Assembly (NCBI GenBank): GCA_963833885.1
Contig: CAWHZU010000031.1
Location: 372,001 to 436,000 of the forward strand
DNA: 64,000 nucleotides
Source of the DNA: JASHPR01 sp963833885
GTDB taxonomy: Bacteria; Actinomycetota; Actinomycetes; Streptosporangiales; Streptosporangiaceae
Direction: 5' to 3'
The notes beneath the pieces were generated by a model, which was given only the letters and a program-made list of their open reading frames with translations, searched no databases and was not told the origin of the DNA. Positions 42,032 to 51,564 of this stretch are shown piece by piece. Each line of letters starts with the position of its first letter. Positions within the stretch are counted from its first letter, which is position 1. The translations under genes were made by a program, and so were the position numbers.

Positions 42032-45000
42032 TCAGGGGTGGGCTCGCGCCCACGCGGGCTGAGCCCGGCCGCCGTCGGTGAGCTGCTGGTAGAGCGCGAC
42101 CGTGTCGGGGTGTGGCTCGCCGTCGGCGGAAATGTCCGTCATGGCGTCCAGGCAGCGGCTCCACGCCTCCCGGACCCCGGCGAGGTTGCCCGCCGCGTGC
42201 TCGGCGCGCATCAGCGCCCGCCACAGCTGCTCGGCGGACACGTCGCCGGCCAGCCCGGTCCGGGCGGCGCGGGCCGACGCCGACGGGTCGCCGCCCCGCA
42301 GCTCGAGCTCGGCGAGCAGCTCCGCGGCGTCGACGATCTGAGCCCGCACGGTCTCGGTGAAGGCCACATCCAGCCACCAGTGATAGCAGCCGGTGAACGG
42401 CTTGCCGCGGATCAGCGTCATGGCTTCCCGCAGGCACCCGATCTCCCGCCCCGCGATCCCGCGCTCGCTGAGATCCTCGAAGTCGGCCCAGTCGAACCGG
42501 GCATCGGCGTGCAGCGCGTACTGCCCGGCCCCGAGGTGCTCGATCCACACCCGCCCGTCGGCGGCCCGGCCGAGCTGGCGGCGGGTGCGCACGATCAGCT
42601 GGCGCAACGAGTCGCTCGGCTTCGGGTGATCCGGGTCGGCTCCGAGCAGGAAGCACAGCTGGGCGTTGGAGAGCCCGTCCCGCCCGTTCAGGGCGAGAGC
42701 CAGGATCAGCTGGCTCTGCGCGGGCTGCAGCGCGGCGGGCGCGCCGTTGACCGTGAACGTGCCCAGGACGCCGATGCGTAGCCCTGCTTCCTCGCCGGCA
42801 TCATCGGACCCGGGCCGTCCGGATTCGTCGGCCAGGATGCCGTTCGGCTCGTCCGCCTGCCGCGGCTCCCCGGCTGGCGGCGATCCCTCGCCCGCCGGCG
42901 GCTGGTCGTCCGGCGGCGGTTCCTCGAGGCCGATCAGCTCCGGTGCCGGCGGCCACGACGACCCGTCGTAGGGCGGCTCGTACGGTGCGACGTCGCTGGT
43001 GTCCGCGGCGACCTGGAACAGGCTGGTCAACGCCTCGTAGTCGGCCTTGGTCAGCGGCTGCGGCCAGACGTCCAGGTGCAGCGGCGCGACGTGCCCGGCG
43101 ATGCCGCCCGGCCGTGCCGGATCCGGCTCGAGCCGGAAGCTGGCCGGCGCGGGATGACCATCAGGGGGCTCGGCGCCGCCGGGCACCAGCGCCGCGATCC
43201 CGCCGGGATCGCTGGCCAGGTCCGCCAGCATCGCCATCTGCTCCGGCGTCGGCGCGGTCCGGCTGACCAGCAGCGTCAGCGCCCAGTCTTCGTCGCCAGG
43301 GTCGATGAGCCGGCGCCGTCGGACGTCGGCCCGGTCGGTGTCGCCCAGGCTGTCCAGCCTGCGCCGCATGCCCACGGCCTTCGAGGCGAGCAGGTCGAGG
43401 GCCTCGGCCAGGCTGGCGCAGCTGGTTGCCCGGCCGTCGACCGCCGCCAGTTCCGGGAACCCGGCGAGGATCAGGTCGTACCAGCCCGCCAGCTGGCTGG
43501 TGGTCAGCTCCGCTGCCGCGGTCGACAAGACCAGGTCCGCCAAGTCGGCCGGGCCGTCGACCGTGGTCACCCGCAAGTGCTCCAGGTCGATCAGCGCATA
43601 CCCGCCGTCGGCGGCGATGCCGGCGGTCAGCAGGCCGGGCAGCAGGTCGCCGGCCTGTGCGGGCCCGTACGGCTCGGACGGCACGTGCCGCGGCAGTTCC
43701 AGCCGCCACGCCATGCCCTGCCGTCCGCCGGGCACGCCGAACGGCGCCGGCGGCGGCTCGCTCGACGGGCTGGCCAGCAGCAGCTCGAGACCCGACCGGT
43801 ACACGCAGACCCCGGTGATGTCCGGAATCGGCTGCCCGGCGGCCACCATGCCGGAGCCCAGCCCGCTCAGCGCCGCACGCAGCGCGGTGGGCGGCTGTGG
43901 CAGCCGCCCGGGCCGGTCTGCCGCGCCCGGATGCGGCTCCGCGCTCACGCCGTCATACAGGAACGATCCGGAGCCGGTCTCGTCGCCAGTGTCGAACAGC
44001 GTGCCCCCGCCGGTGTCGAACAGCGTGCCCTCGTCCGGGTACAGCAGCCCGCTGGCCGGGTTGAACAGCGGCTCCGGTTCCGGCCCCGCGTATCGCGGAT
44101 CCGGCCCGGGCCGTCCGGCGTACGACTGCTCGGCGGCGCGCAGCCGCTGCTCTGCAGCGATTACCGGAGCGCTGACCGGCACCGGGATCCGCCTGCCGAA
44201 ACGGCGGGCCTGGCGCTGGCGGCGGCGCATCCGGGCGAGCGCAACGCTCACGCCGCCGACCAGCACTCCCGCACCGAACATGGCGAACGGCGAGATCTCG
44301 GTCAGTTCGGCCGGGCGCGCGAAGCTCGCTTCCTGGCGCGAGGGCGCTGCCGCGTGCGCGGGCGCAGATGCTGCGGCGGGCGCGGGCGATGCAGCCGGCG
44401 GGTCGGCCGCTGGCGTGGCGGCGGCGCCGGCCGGATCGGAGGCGGGCGCGGTGGCTGCCGGATGCGGATGACTGAAGCGCGGGTCGCGCGAGTGGTGCCC
44501 GGCGTGGCCGCCCGCCGTCGGGGCGCCTGTTGCGGGCGAGTCGGCCGACGATAGCCCGGTGGGGCTTGCGGGCAGCTGCAGCACCCATCCCGGCCAGATC
44601 ACCGAAGGATCGGTGAACTTCTGGCCGCCGCCCATGTCGTGCCCGAGGTTGAGCTTGACGATCTCCGGAAAGAGATCACCGTTGCCGAGGTAGCGCTGGG
44701 CGATCGACCAGAGGCAATCGCCGCTGCGGATAGTGACCATCTGGGAGAAGCCCATGCTCATCACCTGGGGAGCCGCCGGATCCGCTGTGCTTGCCTCGGT
44801 GCGGTAGTCCGCCAGCAGATCCGCCGGGTGGGCGGGCTGATCCGCGAGGGGTGCGTGCCGCACCGCCGAGACCGTGACGACCGAGGGCGCGGCGCTGGCC
44901 AGCACCGCAGCCGGCTGGCTGCCGAACGCGAGCACGATGAGCGCGACGAGCCAGCCTGCCGAGTTCTGCAGGCCGCCGAGCCGCAGCCGCGGGGCGCGCC

Positions 45001-45295
45001 GCCCGCGCAGCGCAGCCTGCGCCTCGGTGACCACCGCGACGGTGAACGCGGCCCACGCTATCCAGCTGATGTCCCGGACCGCACCGAGAAAGACCGTGCC
45101 GTTGTCCCGGTGCAGCAGCAGCGTGGTGATATGGCTCCAGGCCGGGACGTGCTGCGGCAGCGGGTCCCCGCCGAGCTTGTACAGGGCCACCGGCAGGCCG
45201 ACGACGAGGACGGCCAGCGTCACCAGCGCGGTGCCCCCGCGCAAGACCGTGGCCAGGGTGCGTGGCCCGCGCATCCGGGCGGAGTGCCGGGTCAT
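42032..45295 (-). CDS. Membrane-bound LysM-BTAD regulator of the Tad locus
   Basis: 1087 residues. Three N-terminal helices (~18-40, 65-85, 105-130), an extracytoplasmic LysM domain (~185-240: VTIRSGDCLWSIAQRYLGNGD), a Pro/Ala-rich stretch, a fourth helix near 335-355 (FAMFGAGVLVGGVSVALA), a large cytoplasmic region, and a C-terminal OmpR-like/BTAD transcription module (~835-1080: LRIGVLGTFTVNG; SDSLRQLIVRTRRQLG; FDWADFEDLSERG; LMRAEHAAGNLAGVREAW). It overlaps the TadG-like gene by 4 nt. It may sense cell wall or pilus state and control transcription. Confidence 0.85.
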   Translation of the reverse strand: MTRHSARMRGPRTLATVLRGGTALVTLAVLVVGLPVALYKLGGDPLPQHVPAWSHITTLLLHRDNGTVFLGAVRDISWIAWAAFTVAVVTEAQAALRGRRAPRLRLGGLQNSAGWLVALIVLAFGSQPAAVLASAAPSVVTVSAVRHAPLADQPAHPADLLADYRTEASTADPAAPQVMSMGFSQMVTIRSGDCLWSIAQRYLGNGDLFPEIVKLNLGHDMGGGQKFTDPSVIWPGWVLQLPASPTGLSSADSPATGAPTAGGHAGHHSRDPRFSHPHPAATAPASDPAGAAATPAADPPAASPAPAAASAPAHAAAPSRQEASFARPAELTEISPFAMFGAGVLVGGVSVALARMRRRQRQARRFGRRIPVPVSAPVIAAEQRLRAAEQSYAGRPGPDPRYAGPEPEPLFNPASGLLYPDEGTLFDTGGGTLFDTGDETGSGSFLYDGVSAEPHPGAADRPGRLPQPPTALRAALSGLGSGMVAAGQPIPDITGVCVYRSGLELLLASPSSEPPPAPFGVPGGRQGMAWRLELPRHVPSEPYGPAQAGDLLPGLLTAGIAADGGYALIDLEHLRVTTVDGPADLADLVLSTAAAELTTSQLAGWYDLILAGFPELAAVDGRATSCASLAEALDLLASKAVGMRRRLDSLGDTDRADVRRRRLIDPGDEDWALTLLVSRTAPTPEQMAMLADLASDPGGIAALVPGGAEPPDGHPAPASFRLEPDPARPGGIAGHVAPLHLDVWPQPLTKADYEALTSLFQVAADTSDVAPYEPPYDGSSWPPAPELIGLEEPPPDDQPPAGEGSPPAGEPRQADEPNGILADESGRPGSDDAGEEAGLRIGVLGTFTVNGAPAALQPAQSQLILALALNGRDGLSNAQLCFLLGADPDHPKPSDSLRQLIVRTRRQLGRAADGRVWIEHLGAGQYALHADARFDWADFEDLSERGIAGREIGCLREAMTLIRGKPFTGCYHWWLDVAFTETVRAQIVDAAELLAELELRGGDPSASARAARTGLAGDVSAEQLWRALMRAEHAAGNLAGVREAWSRCLDAMTDISADGEPHPDTVALYQQLTDGGRAQPAWARAHP

Positions 45296-45726
45296 TGCTG
45301 GGGTCCCGTCACGCCGGTAACGAGCGAGGCGGTCGCCGAGCCGGTCGAGGTCATCGAGTCGATGCCGATGATCGACAGCACCTTGGTCGGCCCGGTCACG
45401 GTGACGGTCACCTGGATCGACTCGGTCCCGACCGGTGTGACGCTGCCGTGATACCCGGCGCTGGACAGGTACTCTTCGGCGGCGGCGATGGCCTGGGCCT
45501 GGTCCACCGTGAACGACCCGGTGGACAGCGCCTGCCCCTGGTTCACCATGCCCGCGCCTGCCCTGGCAGCTTCCTGCGCGATCGCGGTGGCGTTCTCCGC
45601 CTGGTTCAGCTTGGCGCCGCCGTCGATCACGATCCCGGCCATGGCGATCAGCGCCACGAACAGCACCAGCAGCATCAGCGTGATCGATCCGGTATCGCTC
45701 GCGCTCCGCCAGCGCGGTAATGTCAT
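45292..45726 (-). CDS. TadG-like pseudopilin/Tad-associated membrane protein
   Basis: 144 residues from ATG 45726 (AAGGAG site). An N-terminal class III prepilin-like segment reads DTGSITLMLLVLFVALIAMAG; the usual Glu at +5 is Met. Then comes an extracytoplasmic beta-rich region with a repeated VTVTVTG pattern. It is the penultimate Tad gene and overlaps the LysM-BTAD gene by 4 nt. It likely sits in the membrane near the pilus base. Confidence 0.78.
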   Translation of the reverse strand: MTLPRWRSASDTGSITLMLLVLFVALIAMAGIVIDGGAKLNQAENATAIAQEAARAGAGMVNQGQALSTGSFTVDQAQAIAAAEEYLSSAGYHGSVTPVGTESIQVTVTVTGPTKVLSIIGIDSMTSTGSATASLVTGVTGPQQ

Positions 45727-45793
45727 CCGGCGCTCCTTGCCTTTCCGGTCTCGTAGCTGAGCTTGCACCCGCGGTGTGATAGTCACTGTGACC

Positions 45794-46225
45794 TCACCGT
45801 CCCCGGAATGGGTCGAGCGGCGACGTGAACGTCGCCGTGAGAGTCCTGCTGCCCGGCATGCCCGGGACCAGCAGGTTGGACAGGGAAACCCGGCAGGTGA
45901 CTGTGGCCCGGACGCTGGCCGGCTGGCCAACCGGCACCCCGAATCCGGACACGTTGACCCGCACGACCGGGTCGCAGTTGAGGCCGTCCTGGCCGAGGGC
46001 GGCCTGCGCACTGGACATGGCCGCCGTCTGGGCTGCCGCCGGGGTGAGCGAGATCGAGGCTTGCCGGGCCGCGTCCCGGGCGGCCGCCGCGACCGAACCC
46101 TGTGCCACCGAGGTCCGCCCGGCGGCGATCACCAGGCCGAGCAGGAAGAGGATCACCGGCGCCAGGATGACCAGTTCGAGCGCGGCGTTGCCCGCGTCAT
46201 CGCGGAGGCTTGGATGGATTCGCAC
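45794..46225 (-). CDS. TadE-like minor pseudopilin
   Basis: 143 residues, probably from GTG 46225 (GTG 46237 is also possible). The prepilin-peptidase-like motif DAGNAALELVILAPVILFLLG has the +5 Glu. The rest is an Ala-rich helix followed by a beta-rich C-terminal domain with Cys residues at positions ~83 and ~115 (NCDPVV, VTCRVS) that may pair. It is encoded between TadE1 and the TadG-like gene. Confidence 0.82.
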   Translation of the reverse strand: MRIHPSLRDDAGNAALELVILAPVILFLLGLVIAAGRTSVAQGSVAAAARDAARQASISLTPAAAQTAAMSSAQAALGQDGLNCDPVVRVNVSGFGVPVGQPASVRATVTCRVSLSNLLVPGMPGSRTLTATFTSPLDPFRGR

Positions 46226-46238
46226 GGCTTGGGTCACC

Positions 46239-46639
46239 TCAGGGCGCCGTAAACTTCTCGACCGGTGCCTGGGCCGCCTCGGTGACGGTGACCACCAGGC
46301 CGGGCACGATCGTCGGCACGTGGCCGGAGACGATGATCTGGACCGTCGACGCGGTGCTGCCCGATCCGTTCGCCGAGGGGCTGAGCAGGTAGCCGGACGC
46401 GGCCGACCGGGCGAAGGCCAGCGCGGCACCGGGCCGGCGCCCGCCGGGGCGCCGGTTACCCGCGCCGCGTTGGCGCCCTGACGCGCCGCAGCCAAAGCTG
46501 CCTGCCTGGCCAGGAACCACAGCGAGGCCTGGGCGATGACCATCACGGCCAGCAGGAACACCGGCACGATGATCACGTAGCTGAGGGTCAGCGCCCCGGC
46601 GTCGGAGCCGCGTCTGCCGCGGCAGCCAGCGGGCCGCAT
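46239..46639 (-). pseudogene. TadE-like minor pseudopilin with single-base frame break
   Basis: The N-terminal part, from ATG 46639, is GALTLSYVIIVPVFLLAVMV...RQGANAARVTGAP, a TadE-type membrane segment. The C-terminal part continues in another frame as LAFARSAASGYLLSPSANGSG to VEKFTAP, ending at 46239. The break lies near the CCGGGCC run at 46429-46435, and one added base joins the two frames. The gene is otherwise intact and has conserved neighbours, so a base-call deletion is as likely as a mutation. Confidence 0.72.
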
Positions 46640-46642
46640 CGT

Positions 46643-46846
46643 CTACGGGATCTTGCTCTCGTACTGCTTGATCTTGCCGACGAAGAACACGCCCGCGGCC
46701 ACGGCCGCCGCGACCAGGATTCCGGCGATCACGATCCACTCCAGCGTGATCGCGCCGGATTGGGGATCGCCGGCCCGGGCCGCGCGGGCGCGCCACCGGG
46801 CCTGGTCAATCAGATAACTGATTGCGAACCAGAGCGGGTTCATCAT
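46643..46846 (-). CDS. Flp-family pilin
   Basis: 67 residues. The leader of 31 residues ends at Gly31, followed by AITLEWIVIAGILVAAAV, so cleavage after Gly31 would leave Glu36 at +5 and Trp37 at +6, the pattern of Flp pilins (G|xxxxEY/F). The mature protein of 36 residues is a hydrophobic helix with a short tail (KIKQYESKIP). It is the likely major pilus subunit of this Tad system. Confidence 0.8.
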   Translation of the reverse strand: MMNPLWFAISYLIDQARWRARAARAGDPQSGAITLEWIVIAGILVAAAVAAGVFFVGKIKQYESKIP

Positions 46847-46871
46847 GGGGCCTCCGTTTCTGGGACGCGGT

Positions 46872-47741
46872 CTAGCCGGCGCCGAAGGTACGGTCGAGGA
46901 CGGGGAAGATCAGTAGCACCAGGAAGCCGACACCGAGCAGCGCGATCGGGATCACCATCGTGGTGCTGCGGGCGCCGGCCTTGGCGCGCTCCGCGGCCTG
47001 CGCCTGGCCCCGCATGGAGGCGGCCCGGGCCGCGAGGGTGTCCAGAATCTTGGCGCCTTCGTGCCCGGCGACCTCGGCGATGTCGGCCAGGTCGGCGAGT
47101 TCGCTGACCCCGGTCTCGCGGGCCAGGCGGGCCAGGGCGGTCCACGGTGCGTCCCCGGCCCGGCGGGCGGCGTCCAGGGCGGCCGCGATACGGCCGAACG
47201 CCCAGCCGCCGCCGATGTCGGCAGCGGCCTCGAGCGCCTCGGTCGGCCCGGCGCCGGCTCCCCGCTCGAGCGCCACCAGGTCGAGGTAGCTGGTGAGCGC
47301 GTGCCGGAAGTCGGTGCGCCGCTCGGCTGCGTTGGTCCTGGTGACCAGGTCGGGGGCGAAGAACAGGGCAACCCCGCAGGCCAGCGACGCGAGCGCGGGT
47401 ACCTGCCAGTTGACCCCGAACCCGCCGAGTGCGAGCAGCTCCACCAGCACCGGCGGCACAGCGAGCCCGAGCAGGCCGCAGGTTATCTTGCTGGCGATCC
47501 AGGTGTCGCGGTCCTGCCCAAGCAGCGCCAGGTCGGCCGTCGGAGTCGGCAGCCAGGGCAGCTCGGCCGAGACGTGCCGCGCAAGGCGCAGCGACACCGA
47601 GGTCCGGCGGCCCGGCACCGGGGCCGAGTCCAGCCGGGCGAGCGCCGCGTCCAGCCGGGCGGGCGCCGGGATGAGCTCGCGGACCACCAGGAAGATGCCG
47701 AGGCCGCCGAGCACGCCGGCGACGACCACCCACACACTCAT
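46872..47741 (-). CDS. tadC: Tad pilus inner-membrane protein TadC (type II secretion F domain)
   Basis: 289 residues: a T2SSF domain with N-terminal helix VWVVVAGVLGGLGIFLVV, a cytoplasmic domain (FRHALTSYLDLVALERGAGAGPTEALEAAADIGGG at ~157-192), and C-terminal helices ending VIPIALLGVGFLVLLIF. It pairs with TadB to form the membrane platform. Its ATG overlaps the tadB stop (47738-47741). Confidence 0.88.
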   Translation of the reverse strand: MSVWVVVAGVLGGLGIFLVVRELIPAPARLDAALARLDSAPVPGRRTSVSLRLARHVSAELPWLPTPTADLALLGQDRDTWIASKITCGLLGLAVPPVLVELLALGGFGVNWQVPALASLACGVALFFAPDLVTRTNAAERRTDFRHALTSYLDLVALERGAGAGPTEALEAAADIGGGWAFGRIAAALDAARRAGDAPWTALARLARETGVSELADLADIAEVAGHEGAKILDTLAARAASMRGQAQAAERAKAGARSTTMVIPIALLGVGFLVLLIFPVLDRTFGAG

Positions 47742-48616
47742 CGGTGCCTCCCTGCCGGTGCGAGATCGGACGCAGCCTTGGCCGGCTCCTCAGGGTCGAG
47801 GAACCTGCCCGGGGCCGGCATGGTCCCGAGGCGGTGCAGCCAGCCGAGGCCGAGGGCGTACAGCCCGGCGACGAACGCGAGCACGAACTCCCCGGCGACC
47901 GTGCCGAACGGAGCCGAGTAGGACCGGTTCAGCACCGCGAAGGCGGTGAACGCGAGGACAAAGACCGCGATCCACCGGACCGTCGTCCGGTGCACGGCCC
48001 GTTCCGCCTCGATGTCGCGACGGGCCGCGACGTCCCTGGCCAGCATCACCGCGAGCGCGTTGAGCACCTCACGCACCCCGCCGCCGCGGCGGCCGGTCGC
48101 GATGATCAGCGCGGCCGCGATCCGGTCGGCCGCCGGGTCGCCGATGTCGGCGGCGAACGCCCGGAGCGCGGCCTCGGTGCCGGTGCGGGCCGACAGCCTG
48201 CGTGCGAGCGTGGTTACCTGCTCGGCGATCGCGGCGGGCGCGGTGCGCGCGCTGGCCTCGAGAGCCTCCTCGAGGCCGCGGCTGGCGGTCAGCATGTCGC
48301 TGAGCCGGCGGATCCACTGCTCCAGGCCCTCCAGCATCTCGGTGCGCCGCCGCTGGCCGCGGACGAAGCTCAGCCGGGGCAGGAAGATGACCGCTGCCGC
48401 CGCGGCGAGCGCGGCCACCGGCCACCCGGTGATCAGCAGCATGACCAGGCCGACCGGCACCGCGAGCAGCATTCGCCAGCGCTGCGGGGCCAGGCGCATC
48501 CGCGGCTTGGTCTGCCGCGGCGGGCCGGGCGGCCGCGGGCGGCCGATCAGCTCCCGGACGACGAGCACGAGCCCGGCCATGATCAGCCCTCCGGCGAGCG
48601 CGGCCAGCAGCATCAT
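47738..48616 (-). CDS. tadB: Tad pilus inner-membrane protein TadB (type II secretion F domain)
   Basis: 292 residues from ATG 48616; an apparent longer frame upstream is antisense or out-of-frame to cpaF. N-terminal helices (LLAALAGGLIMAGLVLVV; LLITGWPVAALAAAAAVIFL), the T2SSF cytoplasmic part (LEQWIRRLSDMLTASRGLEEALEASAR), and C-terminal helices (WIAVFVLAFTAFAVL; GEFVLAFVAGLYALGLGWL). It overlaps both cpaF and tadC by 4 nt. Confidence 0.88.
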   Translation of the reverse strand: MMLLAALAGGLIMAGLVLVVRELIGRPRPPGPPRQTKPRMRLAPQRWRMLLAVPVGLVMLLITGWPVAALAAAAAVIFLPRLSFVRGQRRRTEMLEGLEQWIRRLSDMLTASRGLEEALEASARTAPAAIAEQVTTLARRLSARTGTEAALRAFAADIGDPAADRIAAALIIATGRRGGGVREVLNALAVMLARDVAARRDIEAERAVHRTTVRWIAVFVLAFTAFAVLNRSYSAPFGTVAGEFVLAFVAGLYALGLGWLHRLGTMPAPGRFLDPEEPAKAASDLAPAGRHR

Positions 48617-50060
48617 CGCCAACCCCCCGGCTGTGCCATGGCCCGCTGGCGGTCCAGCAGCGCAGGGTCGAAGCCCGCGGCCGCCAGCCTGGCGAGCATC
48701 TTCGGCGAGGGAGTGTGCGCGGCCATCGCCCGCCCGTCCGCCCCCTCGGGCAGGAACAGCCGGTTGACCGCCGGGCGCTCGGTGTCGCCGGGCGGCATCA
48801 CCTCGAGGACCTCCGACACGTACCGCACCGTCCGGGTGCCGTCGTGCCGCTTGCGCACGTGCACGACCAGGTCGACCGCCATGCCGACCAGGATGTGGAT
48901 CGCGCGCTCGGCCAGGGTCAGCCCGCCGCGCAGGCCGAGGATCAGGATCCGGTCGAACGCCTCCCCCGGCGAGTTGGCGTGCAGCGTGCACATCGAGCCC
49001 TCCTGGCCCGAGTTCATCGCCTCCAGCATCGGCATGATCTCGCCGCGCCGGACCTCGCCGACCAGGATCCGCTGCGGGTTGTGCCGCAGCGCGTGCGCGA
49101 TCAGGTCGTGCAGTGAGATGCCGCCGGCGCCCTCGGAGTTCTGCTCCCGTGCCTCGAACGCGATCACGTCCGGGTGCTGCTGGGTGCCGTGCAAGAACAG
49201 CTCGTACTCCGATTCCAGGGTGGCCACCCGCTCGCCGGGCGGGATCTCCGAGGCGAGCCCGCGCAGCAGCGTGGTTTTGCCGGCGTTCACCCCGCCGGTG
49301 ACGATGATGTTGCAGCGCGCCCGCACCGCCGCGGCGAGGAAGCTCGCCAGCGTCACGTCCATGGTGCCGAGCTGGATCAGCCTGCCCAGGGTGACGTCGA
49401 GCTGCCCGTGCCTGCGCAGCGACACGCAGGGCCTCGGGGTGACCGCCATCGTGGCCGTCATTCGCGCGCCGCCGGTGAGCGCGACGCTGACCAGCGGCGA
49501 GGCGGCTGAGAAGTCGCGGGCGGTCTGCCCGCCGCGGGCAGCCCAGTTGCGGATCATCGCGATCAGCTCGTCGTCGCTCGCCGCCACCGGCGGGCCGAAC
49601 ACCCGCTCCCCGGTCGCGTATGTGACCCATACCTCGTCGCAGCCGTTGAGGTCGACGTTCTCAACCTGCGGATCGCGCAGGTACCCGGCCAGCGGCCCGA
49701 GCCCGTACCGCTGGTCGTAGACCGCCTGGGCCAGTGCCTCTCTGTCGGCCGGCAGAGCACCGGGGCGCCGGCCCTGACCTGCCGCTCCGCCCAGGCCCGG
49801 ACCGCATCGCCGATCAGCGGCAGCGCCTCGTCCTGGCTGGCCCCGTCCTGCAGCCGGTCCGCGACCATGGCGAGGATCTCCGCAACGCCACGGCGCAGCC
49901 TGGCATCGCTGAGCCCCGACGGCGTCCGGGGCAGCCGGGGCTGAGGCCCAGATGACCGGTCTCCCGGCTGCTGCGGCGGGCCGGGCATGGCCGACCAGGG
50001 CGGCATCGGCGGGACGGGGGAAGTGGAGGGCGGGAAGGGGCTGGGATAGCTATGCGTCAT
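48613..50060 (-). pseudogene. cpaF: Tad pilus ATPase CpaF/TadA with single-base frame break
   Basis: N-terminal frame from ATG 50060: Pro-rich start, then LRRGVAEILAMVADRLQDG and AWAERQVRAGAPV. The frame is lost near the GGGG run at 49762-49765 and continues one register over as ALPADREALAQAVYDQRYGLG through to the end at 48613. The ATPase core is intact: Walker A GGVNAGKTTLL, Walker B region (QRILVGEVRRGEI), and GQEGSMCTLHANSP. One extra base yields a ~480-residue CpaF. It drives pilus assembly. It overlaps tadB and the CpaE-like gene by 4 nt. Confidence 0.8.
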
Positions 50061-50851
50061 CGGCTCGCGCTCGCTTCCCGCGCGCTAGGCCCCGGCCACT
50101 GCGGATACCTGGCCGCCGGGCCGCCCGCCGCCTCGCGCAGCGCGCGGACAGCCGGTGCCGCCGCCCGGATCAGCGGCCTGGCCTGCAGCCCACGGCGGCT
50201 GCCGGCGCCGTCCGACAGCACGGCGGCGGCCCTGGCGTCGTACGGCAGCGTGGCGGTCACCGGCGCGCCGAGCACCCTGCCGACCTCGCGCGGTGAGTGC
50301 GTGCCTTCGCCGACCAGCAGCAGCGCCAGCCGGCCGTCCTCGCCGAGCAACTGCTTCAGCATCTCCACCCGCGCCCTGGCTTTGCTGACCTGGCGCAGTG
50401 ACGGCCGGAGCACCAGCACCACGAGGCTCGCCACCGTGAGCACCGGCTCGGGGGCACCGCCAGCGTCGAGGCGGCCGCAGTCGGCGATGACATCCGCGGG
50501 CTGGGCCGCCAGCATGGTCGCGAGCACGGGCCAGGCCGGCGCGAGACCGGTGCTCTGGCGCGGGTCGGAGAGCCCGGCGAGCAGCAGCCTGCCGCGCTCG
50601 TCATCCAGCTCGATCAGCTGCGGCCACAGCGCTGCGGCGAGCCCGTCCGGGTTCTGCCCGGCCTCGATGGCCAGCGCCAGCAGCCCGTTCCGCGCGGGCA
50701 GATGCCCGGCGAACAGCCCGGCCAGGATGTCGCCGCCGCTGGGGTCGCACTCGGCGAGGATCACCTGCCCGGGCCAGCCGAGCGACAGCGTCAGCGCCGT
50801 GGTGGTGACGCCGGGCGACCCGCCGGCCGATACCAGCGCGTACAGGCTCAC
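50057..50851 (-). CDS. CpaE/MinD-like ATPase-fold protein of the Tad locus
   Basis: 264 residues of the MinD/ParA fold, with N-terminal VSAGGSPGVTTTALTLSL in place of KGGxGKTT. Both Walker A lysines are absent, a variant (GSPGVT) also seen in other actinobacterial Tad loci. ILAECDPSGGDI and the VIADCGRLD region are otherwise as in CpaE. It probably positions the Tad machine at the membrane. It overlaps CpaF by 4 nt. Confidence 0.8.
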   Translation of the reverse strand: MSLYALVSAGGSPGVTTTALTLSLGWPGQVILAECDPSGGDILAGLFAGHLPARNGLLALAIEAGQNPDGLAAALWPQLIELDDERGRLLLAGLSDPRQSTGLAPAWPVLATMLAAQPADVIADCGRLDAGGAPEPVLTVASLVVLVLRPSLRQVSKARARVEMLKQLLGEDGRLALLLVGEGTHSPREVGRVLGAPVTATLPYDARAAAVLSDGAGSRRGLQARPLIRAAAPAVRALREAAGGPAARYPQWPGPSAREASASR

Positions 50852-51564
50852 GACGACGCCCGGCTGGTGATGATCAGCGCGATCTGCCCGGTCGCGGCCT
50901 GCTCCGCCACCGACGGCCCGTTGCTCGACGTGACGAGCAGGTCGACGACGTCGTCGCCGTCCTGGTCGGGCACGGCGTTCACGGCCTGCACCACGGCGGC
51001 GACCGGGCTGGTGAGCACCGGCGCCGCGCCAGACCCGGAGCTCCCCGACGGCGTGGCCACGACCAGCACCTGGTCACCGGGTGCTAGCCCGCTGGCGGGT
51101 AGCCCGGACGGCTTGACCGCCACCGGGACGAGGTCCTGGCCCGGGCCTGGCGGCAGTTTGCTGGTCAGCTCGGACGAGGCGAGCAGCGTCCCCGGCCGCA
51201 GCGTCGTGGCCGCGACCAGGCCGAGCACCGCGGACAGCTGCTTAGCCGGGATGGTCTGCACGCCCGGCCCGGCCGCCACGGTCGTCGTGCCCACGTCGGC
51301 CGACGTAATCACCGAGCCGACCGGCACCGCCGTCGTCACCACCAGCACCGGGACCTGGTGGTCTTCCCGGTTGTAGAGCGCCACGCTCGCCAGGATCCCG
51401 GCGCCGATGAGCGCGGCGGCCAGCGCGATCATGCCGGGGCGCCGCTTGCGCGGCAGCCCGCGCAGCTGGCCGTGCGACGGCGGCGGGACCGGGCCGTTTC
51501 TCGGCGGATCGGGCTCGGGGTGGAAGACGGTCCCGAAGCCAATCCCAGGCTCGTTAGTGCTCAC
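50848..51564 (-). CDS. SAF-domain (CpaB-like) protein of the Tad locus
   Basis: 238 residues: a Pro-rich cytoplasmic N-terminus, one membrane helix (MIALAAALIGAGILASVALY), then a SAF domain (VPVLVVTTAVPVGSVITSADV; LRPGTLLASSEL) and a C-terminal region like CpaB/RcpC. It presumably lines the periplasmic or wall side of the pilus channel. ATGA overlaps occur on both sides. Confidence 0.82.
   Translation of the reverse strand: MSTNEPGIGFGTVFHPEPDPPRNGPVPPPSHGQLRGLPRKRRPGMIALAAALIGAGILASVALYNREDHQVPVLVVTTAVPVGSVITSADVGTTTVAAGPGVQTIPAKQLSAVLGLVAATTLRPGTLLASSELTSKLPPGPGQDLVPVAVKPSGLPASGLAPGDQVLVVATPSGSSGSGAAPVLTSPVAAVVQAVNAVPDQDGDDVVDLLVTSSNGPSVAEQAATGQIALIITSRASS

Noticed and set aside
47744..49720. 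658-codon plus-strand open frame across tadB/cpaF
   Set aside because: It lies antisense to TadB and CpaF, both of which have unmistakable motifs; the frame has no recognisable domain.
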